A stretch of 64,000 nt of DNA from Desulfofustis sp. PB-SRB1 (GTDB taxonomy: Bacteria > Desulfobacterota > Desulfobulbia > Desulfobulbales > Desulfocapsaceae): assembly GCA_016722945.1 (NCBI GenBank), contig JAEQMT010000038.1, positions 496,001 through 560,000 of the forward strand. The letters are read 5' to 3'. Shown in pieces: positions 44,749 to 53,084 of this stretch. The notes below the pieces were generated by a model that was not told the origin of the DNA, ran no database searches, and saw only the letters and a program-made list of their open reading frames with translations. A program made the position numbers and the translations under genes. Positions within the stretch are counted from its first letter, which is position 1; each line of letters starts with the position of its first letter.

Positions 44749-44821
44749 CGCTTGTTCTTGTGGAGGTTCCGGGGCACCAACCCCTGTAGCGCAAGCCTCT
44801 CCCTATACCTTTTGCTTGGCC

Positions 44822-45121
44822 CTATGATGAGTGAGTTACTTTTATGATAAAGATGTAAGCGCCGACTACGTGGGTCCGGTGAACGTATCTTAACTCGAGC
44901 AGATGATACTCGCCGGAAACGATATCTTCGGCGTTGATCTCCAGGGCACAGGCCAGAAATTTATTATCCCTGCAACCAGCGGCTATTGGGTATGTTTCGA
45001 AGGTGTCTCGGGCAATCATTGCCTCAGGATGGTACAGTGTTAAATCCCTGACTTTGACAATACTCCTGTAACCTTTATACCCAGCGGCTCCGCACGATGC
45101 AGTGGTACTACAGGCCGGCAA
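44822..45121 (-). CDS. hypothetical protein, possible fragment of a lipoprotein
   Basis: A 99-codon frame from a TTG at 45121. It starts LPACSTTASCGAAGYKGYRS, where L-P-A-C resembles a lipobox, but the frame is closed three codons before NLLPAC, so no signal peptide can precede it. The rest (ALEINAEDIVSGEYHLLELR, YVHRTHVVGAYIFIIKV) has alternating strands like a small beta-sandwich domain. I do not recognise the family. It may be a truncated gene, or a chance frame. A minus-strand TATAAT lies about 45 bp upstream. Confidence 0.35.
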   Translation of the reverse strand: MPACSTTASCGAAGYKGYRSIVKVRDLTLYHPEAMIARDTFETYPIAAGCRDNKFLACALEINAEDIVSGEYHLLELRYVHRTHVVGAYIFIIKVTHSS

Positions 45122-45175
45122 TAAATTGGCATCTTGTTAGAAATCTCTAAAAAAATTGTTAGCATTATACTCGCT

Positions 45176-46075
45176 ATGGTTGGTGCTTGTACAAAAATCA
45201 GACCGGTAGTTGCCGGGATCGGTGAGTTGCTGTGGGATATCCTGCCGGGTGGCGAGAATCTGGGCGGTGCCCCGATAAATTTTGCCTATATGATAGCGGC
45301 CATGGGGGGAGTCGGTATACCCGTCTCCACCGTTGGCGATGATGAGCGTGGGCACCGGGCATTGGCTGAGCTGGCGCACACCGGCCTCAGTGTTGAGTGC
45401 ATCAGCACAATAACCGGGCCGCCCACCGGCACGGTGGACGCCCGCATCGATGATGAAGGGGTTGCCTCCTACTCATTTCCTGACGATGTCGCCTGGGACC
45501 ATCTGCTCATCAACGAACCGGCTCACCTGCTGAAAAAATCATTGCGGGCCATCTGTTTCGGCACCCTTGCGCAACGGTATGCGGCCAACCGGCGGACCCT
45601 GCGAAGCTATCTCGACACCCTGAATCCCGAATGCATACGGGTGTGCGATCTCAACCTGCGCCAGCATTTCTATTCTAAGGAGACCCTTCTCTTTTGCCTG
45701 CACTGCTGCACGGTGTTGAAAATAAATGACGAGGAGCTGGAGGTTCTGGCAAAAATGATGTCACTTTCAGGTAATACACCTGAGCAATTGTCGAGGCTAA
45801 TCTCTGAATTTGATCTGGATATGGCGGCACTGACCCGGGGCGGCCGCGGCAGCATCATCATGACCAGGGATTGCTTTGCCAGTCACCCCGGCTATGGCGC
45901 CACACCGGTGGACACCATCGGCGCCGGCGACTCCTTTACCGCGGCGGTGGTGCTTGGCCTGCTGCACGGCCGGGAGTTGGCGGAAATCAGCAGTGTCGCC
46001 AACCGGCTGGCGGCCTATGTCTGCACCCAGTCCGGGGCAATGGTGCGGATACCACCGCACTATCGGTATCAATAA
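45176..46075 (+). CDS. PfkB-family carbohydrate kinase (fructokinase-like)
   Basis: 299 residues from the ATG at 45176 (MVGACTKIRPVVAGIGELLW); a 14-codon extension upstream is open but unlikely. PfkB motifs are GGAPINFAYMIAAMGG (about residues 28-43) and DTIGAGDSFTAAVVLG near 253, with the catalytic Asp in the GAGD sequence. The N-terminus GIGELLWDILPGG is like fructokinases that convert fructose to fructose-6-phosphate. No sugar transporter is near. An R1 repeat follows 6 bp after the stop. Confidence 0.88.
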   Translation: MVGACTKIRPVVAGIGELLWDILPGGENLGGAPINFAYMIAAMGGVGIPVSTVGDDERGHRALAELAHTGLSVECISTITGPPTGTVDARIDDEGVASYSFPDDVAWDHLLINEPAHLLKKSLRAICFGTLAQRYAANRRTLRSYLDTLNPECIRVCDLNLRQHFYSKETLLFCLHCCTVLKINDEELEVLAKMMSLSGNTPEQLSRLISEFDLDMAALTRGGRGSIIMTRDCFASHPGYGATPVDTIGAGDSFTAAVVLGLLHGRELAEISSVANRLAAYVCTQSGAMVRIPPHYRYQ

Positions 46076-46081
46076 AGAAAA

Positions 46082-46212
46082 CCTTACAAAATGGCCTTTT
46101 CGCCCAATCTCAGCGTTGCTAAAAAAAATTTATCCTGGCAATATCAGTTATATACCTGCGCTAACATGTTCCCCGCGCCTCAATCTTGACCGGACCTTCT
46201 CATTTTTTAACG
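46082..46212 (-). repeat. R1 dispersed repeat, copy 3
   Basis: 131 bp in reverse orientation relative to copy 1: CCTTACAAAATGGCCTTTTC, CGCCCAATCTCAGCGTTGCT, TTATCCTGGCAATATCAG, CCCCGCGCCTCAATCTTGAC and the end CATTTTTTAACG. It lies between the sugar kinase stop and the PsiE start, and it supplies the first codons of a longer but unlikely PsiE frame. Confidence 0.8.
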
Positions 46213-46221
46213 TTTAAGCCC

Positions 46222-46668
46222 ATGAAAATTATCGATAAATCGGACGACGCATTTCTCAAGCTGCTGAAAAAGATTATCCATTTCTGCCTGAAAGTACTGG
46301 GACTGTTGATGATCCTGGTCATCATCTTCGGGGTAATCGATGTTGGCTGGACCCTGTATCAGCGGCTGATATCGCCGCCCGGCTTCATCCTGACGATCGG
46401 TGACATGCTGGCAACCTTTGGCGCGTTTATGGTGGTGCTCATCGCCATCGAGATATTTCAGAATATCATCATGTATCTGCGCGATGACGTTATTCATGTG
46501 AAAATCGTCCTGGCCACCGCCCTTATGGCAATCGCCCGAAAGGTAATCATTCTCGACTACGATGAGCTTGCCCCGCTCTACATTTTTGCTACCGGCGCGG
46601 TACTGGTGGCCACCGGAATAACCTATTACCTGGTCTTTAAGTTGCCGGAGAAAATCCATGAAGAGTAG
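46222..46668 (+). CDS. PsiE-family (phosphate-starvation-inducible) membrane protein
   Basis: 148 residues from the ATG at 46222 (MKIIDKSDDAFLKLLKKIIH); the frame extends 12 codons upstream into repeat R1 and that part is not family-like. Four hydrophobic segments are present. The stretch FGAFMVVLIAIEIFQNIIMY with LRDDVIHVKIVLATALMAIA and RKVIILDYDE is the conserved core of the PsiE family. Its function is unknown; the name derives from E. coli phosphate control, and no Pho box was found. The next gene is convergent. Confidence 0.85.
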   Translation: MKIIDKSDDAFLKLLKKIIHFCLKVLGLLMILVIIFGVIDVGWTLYQRLISPPGFILTIGDMLATFGAFMVVLIAIEIFQNIIMYLRDDVIHVKIVLATALMAIARKVIILDYDELAPLYIFATGAVLVATGITYYLVFKLPEKIHEE

Positions 46669-46672
46669 AGAC

Positions 46673-47083
46673 TCAGGCAAGATATACTCGGGCTATGTCA
46701 AGACCGCTCACCGCACTCCACAAGATGGTACGAAACCAGTTTGCCGCCACCAATCGCCTGATTACCGCTATATCGTAGCCCCGGCTCAGCCGGGCGTGCA
46801 GGGGAACGAAAAGAAAAAAGGTCAGACCCCAGGCAATGGCCACGAGGCTCGCTTGGACAAGTAAAAGTGCGGAAAAATTGGTAACCAGGCCATAGCCGAC
46901 CAGCAGCGCTTGCCCACTCATGAGCGGGATGACCAGCAGACTGATCCGGCTGGTATACCAGCGATGAATGGCACAAAAAGATGGCAGCGGCCAATGCACC
47001 ATGGCTGGATAGATAATGAGCTGCACCAGCCAGATGAGCACCACCAGACCGCCGTTCAGGCAGACCAGCAGACAGTCGCTCAT
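46673..47083 (-). CDS. conserved four-helix membrane protein
   Basis: 136 residues with four hydrophobic segments (about 5-28, 48-67, 70-93 and 112-130). The pattern WLVQLIIYPAM in the first helix and VPLHARLSRGYDIAVIRRLV with ANWFRTILW near the end looks like a conserved uncharacterised bacterial family that is distantly like DUF1772 proteins. No function is known to me. Its start overlaps the bactofilin-domain gene by four bases, so the two are cotranscribed. Confidence 0.7.
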   Translation of the reverse strand: MSDCLLVCLNGGLVVLIWLVQLIIYPAMVHWPLPSFCAIHRWYTSRISLLVIPLMSGQALLVGYGLVTNFSALLLVQASLVAIAWGLTFFLFVPLHARLSRGYDIAVIRRLVAANWFRTILWSAVSGLDIARVYLA

Positions 47084-47994
47084 GGAACGTCCGCCGGCAG
47101 TTCAATGAGGCAATCCGGCTCGTCCATCAAGGCGAGGCCCCCTCTTGCTGAAAAAAGCTCTTTGAGTTCCCTGTTGCCGAAAATAACGGCGTGTACCGAG
47201 CAGGTGTCGGTATGCATGGTGTTCAGGTAGCGGATAAACCCTTCCAGGGCAGCGGGGAAGAGCTCATCAGACCAGTGGACGCAGACCAGTATTGCTGATT
47301 TCCGGCTTTGCCCGACACTACCTACAATGGCCTCGGCCAGCACCTTCTTGTCGCCATCGGCATCCACCGGCACCGCTAGTTCGGCGGCCACCATCCCCAG
47401 CATCTCCAGAACCGAGCGCCCAGGCTTGGCAAGCAGCGCACAGGCATGGCTGCCGCGCAGTCGCTCGGCAATGATTTCGCCGATGATATGCCGTCTATCA
47501 AGTTCCGGGGCAACTACCACGATAAGCCGGCAGCCGGCGTGAATCGCCTGTTCAAGGCTCTCCACGTAATGGGTAAGAGCAGGTTTTGACTGTTGTCTTT
47601 CATCATACACCGCCTCTGTTTGGGGTGGCACACCGGCGGCCGTCTGGGCGCTACTATTTGCCGAAAGAACCGGGAGGCATGACGGCAGCAGGTGGTTGAT
47701 CACCGCCTTGGCGGGTTGGCTGGTTTCAAACAGACCATGCAGACGCGAACCGGGACGCAGGGCAAGATGCTGGGTACACACGGCGCCGCCCACCGTACCG
47801 CTTATATCAAGCGCGTTGCTCGTTATTGTTCCCTCCATGGTGCCGCTTCGGGACACTTCGATGTCATCACCCACCACGATACCGCGCATTATCCCATGAA
47901 CGACGAGCGGATCGGGGCAATGAATCTCCCCGTCAATCTTCATGCCCGCCCCCACGACGGCGCCACGGTGATTACTCCCCACTGCCTTTTTCAT
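47080..47994 (-). CDS. bactofilin-domain protein fused to an AAA-like domain without P-loop
   Basis: 304 residues. Residues 10-90 are a bactofilin (polymer-forming) domain: GAGMKIDGEIHCPDPLVVHG, then IVVGDDIEVSRSGTMEGTIT and repeats of a beta-helix type ending in LRPGSRLHGLFE. A Ser/Ala/Pro-rich linker runs to about 135. The C-terminal half (SLEQAIHAGCRLIVVVAPEL, LLAKPGRSVLEMLGMVAAEL and SAILVCVHWSDELFPAALEG) follows the strand-helix plan of ExeA/GspA-type AAA proteins, but the GxxGxGKT loop is replaced by APELDRRH. It may be a scaffold with an inactive NTPase module. It overlaps the four-helix membrane gene. Confidence 0.7.
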   Translation of the reverse strand: MKKAVGSNHRGAVVGAGMKIDGEIHCPDPLVVHGIMRGIVVGDDIEVSRSGTMEGTITSNALDISGTVGGAVCTQHLALRPGSRLHGLFETSQPAKAVINHLLPSCLPVLSANSSAQTAAGVPPQTEAVYDERQQSKPALTHYVESLEQAIHAGCRLIVVVAPELDRRHIIGEIIAERLRGSHACALLAKPGRSVLEMLGMVAAELAVPVDADGDKKVLAEAIVGSVGQSRKSAILVCVHWSDELFPAALEGFIRYLNTMHTDTCSVHAVIFGNRELKELFSARGGLALMDEPDCLIELPADVP

Positions 47995-48155
47995 TACTAC
48001 TGAATCATGGTTGTGAGCAGATACGAGGTAAAAAGAAAATCTTCATGAACTACCGGATGGTATTATAGTAGCATAAAGTTGATTGCCCTTGGCACCTTGT
48101 GTCAAGCACCTAGTTACCACATTCAAAATAGGTTGTCTTTTCTGAAAAGAGTACC

Positions 48156-49166
48156 ATGTACCTCGCCACCAGCGGAAGAGGAGCGGATCGGCGCTTCGAG
48201 ATCAGGCAAAGCCGCCCGGCGGCGGAGCATACAGAACCCGGCTACCGGGTCATTTTTGAGCTTGGCTCCCGACCCGATAAGTACATTATCTGCCCTTCCG
48301 AAGACATCTGTTACTTTGATGAGAGGCTGGAAGACTGCGTCAGTCAATACGCCGACCGCGACGCCAGCCTCATCCTCGAAGAGCTTCTCTACGATTTTCT
48401 GCCCGAATCCGAGAAACATCGGCTGAGCTATTTCAGCCAGCGCGGCAAGGCCTCCATCACCCCATTATCGGCCCGTGATACATCGCGGCTGAAAACCGAT
48501 ATCCATCTTTTCGACCAACGACGCCTCTACTACCTTCGCTATGGTGCGGTGGATCAGAGCAGGATCTTTCGCCTCAATCCCAAGCTGTATCGGCCGCTTC
48601 TGGATAAATGCCGGGATGAGCGTGAATTTTATTTCATGAATATGGAAAAGGTGCTGCAGGAACATGAAATGCGCACCTATGTGTTTGCCATCTTCGATCT
48701 ACAGCGCCACTTCAGCCAGTCATTTTCGGCCACCATGCCCGAGGCCTTGAACCAGATCGATATCGCCGATTACTTTCTCGAAGATGTCTGCACCCTCAAC
48801 ACCGATGACGACTTTTGGGCGGATCTGGGAATGAGTGACAGCCTGCACGAGCATCTGATTCGCTACGTGGTAATGTTTTTCGACTATGGTTATGGCCGCC
48901 GCTCACTCTTTGATGATTTTCTGCGAGAATTCATGGGAAGACATCGCAACTTCAGCTGGCCTGAGAAAAAACCAAGTGTGTCCACCAGCCAGGCGGCGGA
49001 AATCTTCAATGAAGAGTGGCAGACCCTGCAAAAGATGAGCAAAAAAGAGCTCGGACGGCTCTATCGCCAACGGGCGAAGGAGCTACATCCCGACAGCGGC
49101 GGTGATCATGAGCAATTTATTCAGCTCAAGGCGGCATATGGTTCGCTGCTTCTGAGAAAGCGGTAA
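48156..49166 (+). CDS. J-domain protein with a novel N-terminal region
   Basis: 336 residues. The C-terminal 60 residues are a J domain: LGRLYRQRAKELHPDSGGDH with the HPD tripeptide, followed by EQFIQLKAAYGSLL, so it can be expected to stimulate a DnaK-type ATPase. The first 270 residues are soluble, rich in charged and aromatic residues, and match no family I recognise. No DnaK is adjacent. A 59-codon coiled-coil gene follows after 46 bp. Confidence 0.75.
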   Translation: MYLATSGRGADRRFEIRQSRPAAEHTEPGYRVIFELGSRPDKYIICPSEDICYFDERLEDCVSQYADRDASLILEELLYDFLPESEKHRLSYFSQRGKASITPLSARDTSRLKTDIHLFDQRRLYYLRYGAVDQSRIFRLNPKLYRPLLDKCRDEREFYFMNMEKVLQEHEMRTYVFAIFDLQRHFSQSFSATMPEALNQIDIADYFLEDVCTLNTDDDFWADLGMSDSLHEHLIRYVVMFFDYGYGRRSLFDDFLREFMGRHRNFSWPEKKPSVSTSQAAEIFNEEWQTLQKMSKKELGRLYRQRAKELHPDSGGDHEQFIQLKAAYGSLLLRKR

Positions 49167-49212
49167 GACAATGTTCCCGATAACCTGATGACAGTCACAG
49201 CTAACATGAAGC

Positions 49213-49392
49213 ATGTCTATTAAAGCGATAGCCCGTGAGCTCTATCGGGCACGGCAGCAGGTGGAGCAGCTGGAAAAACAGCTGGCCGCGGCCGAGTTTT
49301 CTCAACAAGAAGCGATTAAGGGTAAACTTCGCACCGCCCGCGCCGAGTATGAGCAATTACGCCGGATGCTTAATGGTCGCAAAGCGTGCTGA
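49213..49392 (+). CDS. small coiled-coil protein, 59 residues
   Basis: A 59-codon ORF, ATG at 49213 and TGA at 49390-49392. It starts MSIKAIARELYRARQQVEQL, continues with heptad-like EKQLAAAEFSQQEAIKGKLR and ends EYEQLRRMLNGRKAC. It would form one long helix pair, broken near residue 30. Function unknown. It follows the J-domain gene in the same direction and its stop is 12 bp from that of the convergent tungstate transport ATPase gene. The good coding bias and helical regularity make it a likely real gene. Confidence 0.65.
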   Translation: MSIKAIARELYRARQQVEQLEKQLAAAEFSQQEAIKGKLRTARAEYEQLRRMLNGRKAC

Positions 49393-49404
49393 TTGGTGTT
49401 GCCC

Positions 49405-50442
49405 TCAGGGATCGAAAATTACCGCATCCGGTGGAACCTCAACCAGAATCCGTTCGCCGACAGAGGGTCTGAAACTTTCATATTCCTGGCTGGACAACAG
49501 CACATCTATCGACACAGCCACGTCAACCACCACCCGGATGCCTGCCTTGTCCGCCTGTATGCCGGTTATCGTGCCGGGCAGGTTAGGATGTTTTCCGTTT
49601 CCATATTCGGCCCAACCGGGCCGTTGCAAACTCAACAGATGGGGGGAAAGGTGCACCCGTTGGCCGCGGGTATATGAGATTCCGGCAGGAAACGGGCCAG
49701 TCTCAAGCACCGCGTTTTCGGCAAATACAATCTGATGGCTGCCACCTTCCGTCTTTCGTAGATGAACGCCGTACCAGTTCAGCTGGCGATCGGTGTTCAC
49801 CCGGCCATGTTGCAGTACCACCGTTTCATGGGCGATCCGGTTGCTGTGCGAGATATCGTGGGTGGCGAAAATAATGGTGGTGTGGTTCAGTTCGTTGGCG
49901 TGCACCAGAATTTTCAGCATCGCCTCCTGGTGTTCGCGATCCACATTGGCGGTGGGTTCATCGCAGAGCAGCACCTCAGGATCAAGGGCCAGGGCACGGG
50001 CCAGGGCGACCCGTTTTCCCTCACCACCGGAAAGCGTGCGTGCATCAGCCGTGGCAAAAGCTCTCATGTCGACCCGTTCAAGGGCGCCGGTCACCCGCAG
50101 TTCACGCTGTTTGGCGCTTAGTTTGCGCACCTTCAAACCATACTCGACATTGCTCCACACCGTACCGGTGAACATAATCGGGTTCTGGTCAACAAGGACG
50201 ATACGGCGCCGCATACGGGTAAGCGCGGCGGATTCATACACCACCGGCTCCCCCCGGAAACGGATCGTTCCCGCACTGGGCCGATCAAGCAGCGCCAGAA
50301 GATTGAGCAGGGTCGACTTACCGGCCCCATTGGCGCCGCGCAGAGCATAGATTTTCCGGGCCGAAAAGCTCAGCCGCGGCAGAGAGAGCACCGTATTGCC
50401 GCCGTACTGTCTGGTGAGGTTGTGCAGCTCAAACATCATCAC
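49405..50442 (-). CDS. tupC: tungstate ABC transporter ATP-binding protein
   Basis: 345 residues. Walker A is GANGAGKSTLLNLLALLDRP (about residues 36-55), the signature LSGGEGKRVALARALALDPE and Walker B VLLCDEPTANVD. A C-terminal extension of about 110 residues (from 235) carries a TOBE-like beta domain ending VEVPPDAVIFDP, which in this family can bind oxyanion and regulate transport. It overlaps the permease gene by 14 bp and is the last gene of the tup operon. Confidence 0.9.
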   Translation of the reverse strand: MMMFELHNLTRQYGGNTVLSLPRLSFSARKIYALRGANGAGKSTLLNLLALLDRPSAGTIRFRGEPVVYESAALTRMRRRIVLVDQNPIMFTGTVWSNVEYGLKVRKLSAKQRELRVTGALERVDMRAFATADARTLSGGEGKRVALARALALDPEVLLCDEPTANVDREHQEAMLKILVHANELNHTTIIFATHDISHSNRIAHETVVLQHGRVNTDRQLNWYGVHLRKTEGGSHQIVFAENAVLETGPFPAGISYTRGQRVHLSPHLLSLQRPGWAEYGNGKHPNLPGTITGIQADKAGIRVVVDVAVSIDVLLSSQEYESFRPSVGERILVEVPPDAVIFDP

Positions 50443-51151
50443 CCCGTATCCTGCCCTGGAGAAAGTGAAACATCAGGTTGATGGAGAAGGCGAAGGTGAG
50501 CAGGATGGCACCCAGGGCAATTGCCAGGACAAATTCGCCCTTGTCGTACTCCAGTGCCATGGCAGTGGTCATGGTGCGGGTGAACCCTTTGGCGTTGCCG
50601 CCGAGCATCATGGAAATGCCGACCTCGGCAATGACCCTGCCGAAGGCGGCAATAACCGCGGCCATCACCCCGAACCGGGCCTCTTTGAGGATCACCCAGC
50701 CCATCTGCACCGAGGTCGCTCCCAGGGTAAGGGCGGTTCGCCGGTAGCGCCGGTCAATCCTGCTGATTGCGGCAATGGTCAGGGTGGTGACCACCGGAAT
50801 GATGAGGATGACCTGGCCGATAATGATCGCTTTCTGGGTGTAGAGCAATTCCAGCGGGCCGAACACCCCCCGGCGCGAGATGAACGAATAGACGAGCAGG
50901 CCGATGACCACGGTAGGAAGGGCCAGCAAAGTATTGAGCACGGTGAGGCATAACCGCTTTCCGGGAAAACGGTTCAGGGCGATGACAACGCCCGACGGCA
51001 CCCCGACCAGAGCCGCCACCAGGGTTGACGCACAACTCACCCGTAACGAGACGGCAACAATTTCGATCATCTCAGCATCCCACGAAACCAGCAGGAGAAA
51101 GGCCGAATGAAGGCTGTCGAGGATCATGGGTGTGAAATACTTTGGCTGCAA
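50429..51151 (-). CDS. tupB: tungstate ABC transporter permease
   Basis: 240 residues with five to six hydrophobic segments. The cytoplasmic loop has RRTALTLGATSVQMGWVILK followed by EARFGVMAAVIAAFGRVIAE, the EAA motif that contacts the ATPase, and IAEVGISMMLGGNAKG, typical of the TupB/WtpB type. It follows tupA after a 32-bp gap that is almost filled by an 11-bp stem-loop. Confidence 0.92.
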   Translation of the reverse strand: MQPKYFTPMILDSLHSAFLLLVSWDAEMIEIVAVSLRVSCASTLVAALVGVPSGVVIALNRFPGKRLCLTVLNTLLALPTVVIGLLVYSFISRRGVFGPLELLYTQKAIIIGQVILIIPVVTTLTIAAISRIDRRYRRTALTLGATSVQMGWVILKEARFGVMAAVIAAFGRVIAEVGISMMLGGNAKGFTRTMTTAMALEYDKGEFVLAIALGAILLTFAFSINLMFHFLQGRIRGDDV

Positions 51152-51178
51152 TCAGCGCCCGGCCTGACCGGGCGCTGA
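51152..51178 (-). promoter_or_regulatory. perfect 11-bp stem-loop between tupA and tupB
   Basis: TCAGCGCCCGG at 51152-51162 and CCGGGCGCTGA at 51168-51178 are perfectly complementary around a 5-base loop. No T tract follows on the minus strand, so it is not a typical terminator. It would stabilise the upstream tupA mRNA or reduce expression of tupBC relative to the binding protein, a common design in ABC operons. Confidence 0.65.
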
Positions 51179-51183
51179 GGTGG

Positions 51184-52080
51184 CTATTGAGCGATGGCGT
51201 CGGGGAAGAAAAGCTGCTTACCTTCCAGCCGATATGAACCGATGAGCTGCTGAGCCTGCTCGGACACAAGCCATCTAGCAAAGGTGTCCGCCTGGTCATA
51301 CTTCACATGGGGGAATTTTTCCGGATTGACCGGAATCACCCCATACGGGTTGGCCAGTTCCGGTGCGCCTTCGTTTACTATCTCCAGGGAGATGGGGGGA
51401 TCGATGCCATATTTATACTTGATGAAGGTGCCCCTGTCGGTGAGGGTATAGGCGCCCATCTCATCGGCAAAGGTCAGCACCTTGCCCATGCCCTGGCCGA
51501 TGGAGCGGTACCACCCTTCACTGTCGGCGGGGACGACAAACGACAGGGTTACGGGCGTACCGCCCTTGACGATTTCGGTACCGACTTCCTCGGTGGGGAC
51601 TCCCGACAACCGCCAGATCTGCTGTTCCTTGGTATGCGTGCCGGAGTCATCCCCGCGTGAAACAAACAATGCCGAGTGATCGGCAATCCGTTTCATCGCC
51701 TCCTGCACGTCACCACTGCCACGCACCCCGGCCGGGTCGTCGGCGGGGCCAACGATGACAAAGTCATTATGCATAACCGCATATCGCTTGGTACCGTAGC
51801 CTTCGGCAACAAATTGCTCCTCGCGCTCTCTGGCATGGACAAAGATTACGTCTACATTGCCGTCCATACCGTCTCTGATCGCGGCACCAGTGCCTTTCGC
51901 CACCACCTTGACCTCAATCCCGCTGGCCTCGGTAAATTGCGGCAGCAGAATATCAAGCAGCCCCGATGCCTGGGTGGAAGTGGTGGTGGACATGGTAATA
52001 ACCTCATCCGCAGCTGCCGTGACGGCAACCGATGTCATCATGATTAATCCGGCCAAAGCGGCCCATAGGGTAACTCTCAT
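51184..52080 (-). CDS. tupA: tungstate-binding periplasmic protein
   Basis: 298 residues. A signal peptide (LWAALAGLIMMTSVAVTAAA) precedes the motif ITMSTTTSTQASGLLDILLP, the TTTST oxyanion-binding segment of TupA, and VHAREREEQFVAEGYGTKRY with FVSRGDDSGTHTKEQQIW, both typical of the family. It captures tungstate with high affinity for tungsten enzymes such as formate dehydrogenases or aldehyde oxidoreductases. It lies 14 bp after the regulator gene. Substrate specificity for tungstate over molybdate is inferred from the family. Confidence 0.9.
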   Translation of the reverse strand: MRVTLWAALAGLIMMTSVAVTAAADEVITMSTTTSTQASGLLDILLPQFTEASGIEVKVVAKGTGAAIRDGMDGNVDVIFVHAREREEQFVAEGYGTKRYAVMHNDFVIVGPADDPAGVRGSGDVQEAMKRIADHSALFVSRGDDSGTHTKEQQIWRLSGVPTEEVGTEIVKGGTPVTLSFVVPADSEGWYRSIGQGMGKVLTFADEMGAYTLTDRGTFIKYKYGIDPPISLEIVNEGAPELANPYGVIPVNPEKFPHVKYDQADTFARWLVSEQAQQLIGSYRLEGKQLFFPDAIAQ

Positions 52081-52094
52081 CTTCCTCTCCTCTT

Positions 52095-53018
52095 TTATTG
52101 TTCCAAACGTTCCGGATATAGAATCCGACCGGTCATAGACAGATCATAACCGCTGAACTGCCCGGCAAAAGCAAACATATCGGGATGGGTAAGCAGCTGT
52201 AAAAAACGCTGCACCGGATCATCAAACACACAGTCCCGATCGACCAGCAGATCAAACCGCTCCCAGCGAAGCGGCAGAAAATCTAGCCCCAGCATCTCCG
52301 CCACCGGCTCAATAGCCGGCGCCGCATCCGCCCATCCTTTCAGCACCGCGACACCCGCCTCAAGGTGACGGGCGGCGGTTTTGTCGTAGCCGGCAATGGC
52401 GGCCGGGGAAATATCGGCCCGACTCAATTCGTAATCGAGCAATAACCTGGTCCCGGTGTTGATCGGGCGATTGACAATGCGCATCCCGGGACGGGCAAGA
52501 TCTTTTATGGAGCCAATGTTATGCGGATTGGCGGGGGCCAGCAAAAGCCCCTGGCGTCGTTTGCTGAGGTTGATGAATACCGGCGCCCGGCTCAACTCAT
52601 CTTCGGCAAATCGAAAATTATACTCATCGTTGTCGTCCTGCAGCAGGTGACACCCGGCAATATGACATAAACCGCTGCGCAGGGCATGGAGTCCCCCCAT
52701 ACTGCCGGTGTTGGCAAAAAAAGCACACTGGTCGGAATCGGCGCTGTTGAACCGCGCCACGACCCAATCAAGCAACAAATCGTCACTGCCGGCAACCAGA
52801 AGGGCTGGGCCGGTGCTTCCAGCCTTGTGCGTGCGGGGGTGGTTGAGGGTATAAATATCCAGCCACTCTTCGACAAAGTGTTGCGGAAAAAGCCACTTCC
52901 CGGTGACCTTGATGGCCGGCAACTGCTTATCATTAATCAACCGATACACCGCCTTTTCATGAACATTCAACAGCCGTGCCACCTCTTTGGTGGTCAAATA
53001 TCGTTTTTCCTGTTTCAT
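52095..53018 (-). CDS. helix-turn-helix regulator with periplasmic-binding-like sensor domain
   Basis: 307 residues from the ATG at 53018 (MKQEKRYLTTKEVARLLNVH); seven more codons upstream are open. The N-terminal 60 residues are an excisionase/MerR-type HTH (TTKEVARLLNVHEKAVYRLI, then GKWLFPQHFVEEWL). The rest, from about residue 70, resembles a PBP2 substrate-binding domain of the pfam12727 type (LLVAGSDDLLLDWVVARFNS, GLLLAPANPHNIGSIKDLAR, RPINTGTRLLLDYELSRADI). This architecture accompanies molybdate or tungstate transport genes and probably senses the oxyanion. It is the first gene of the regulator-tupA-tupB-tupC unit. Confidence 0.88.
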   Translation of the reverse strand: MKQEKRYLTTKEVARLLNVHEKAVYRLINDKQLPAIKVTGKWLFPQHFVEEWLDIYTLNHPRTHKAGSTGPALLVAGSDDLLLDWVVARFNSADSDQCAFFANTGSMGGLHALRSGLCHIAGCHLLQDDNDEYNFRFAEDELSRAPVFINLSKRRQGLLLAPANPHNIGSIKDLARPGMRIVNRPINTGTRLLLDYELSRADISPAAIAGYDKTAARHLEAGVAVLKGWADAAPAIEPVAEMLGLDFLPLRWERFDLLVDRDCVFDDPVQRFLQLLTHPDMFAFAGQFSGYDLSMTGRILYPERLEQ

Positions 53019-53084
53019 AGTGAACGACCTTTCTGGCAAAAAAATGGAAACCCGTCAACAATAAGACCGGAAAATAACTTAAGA

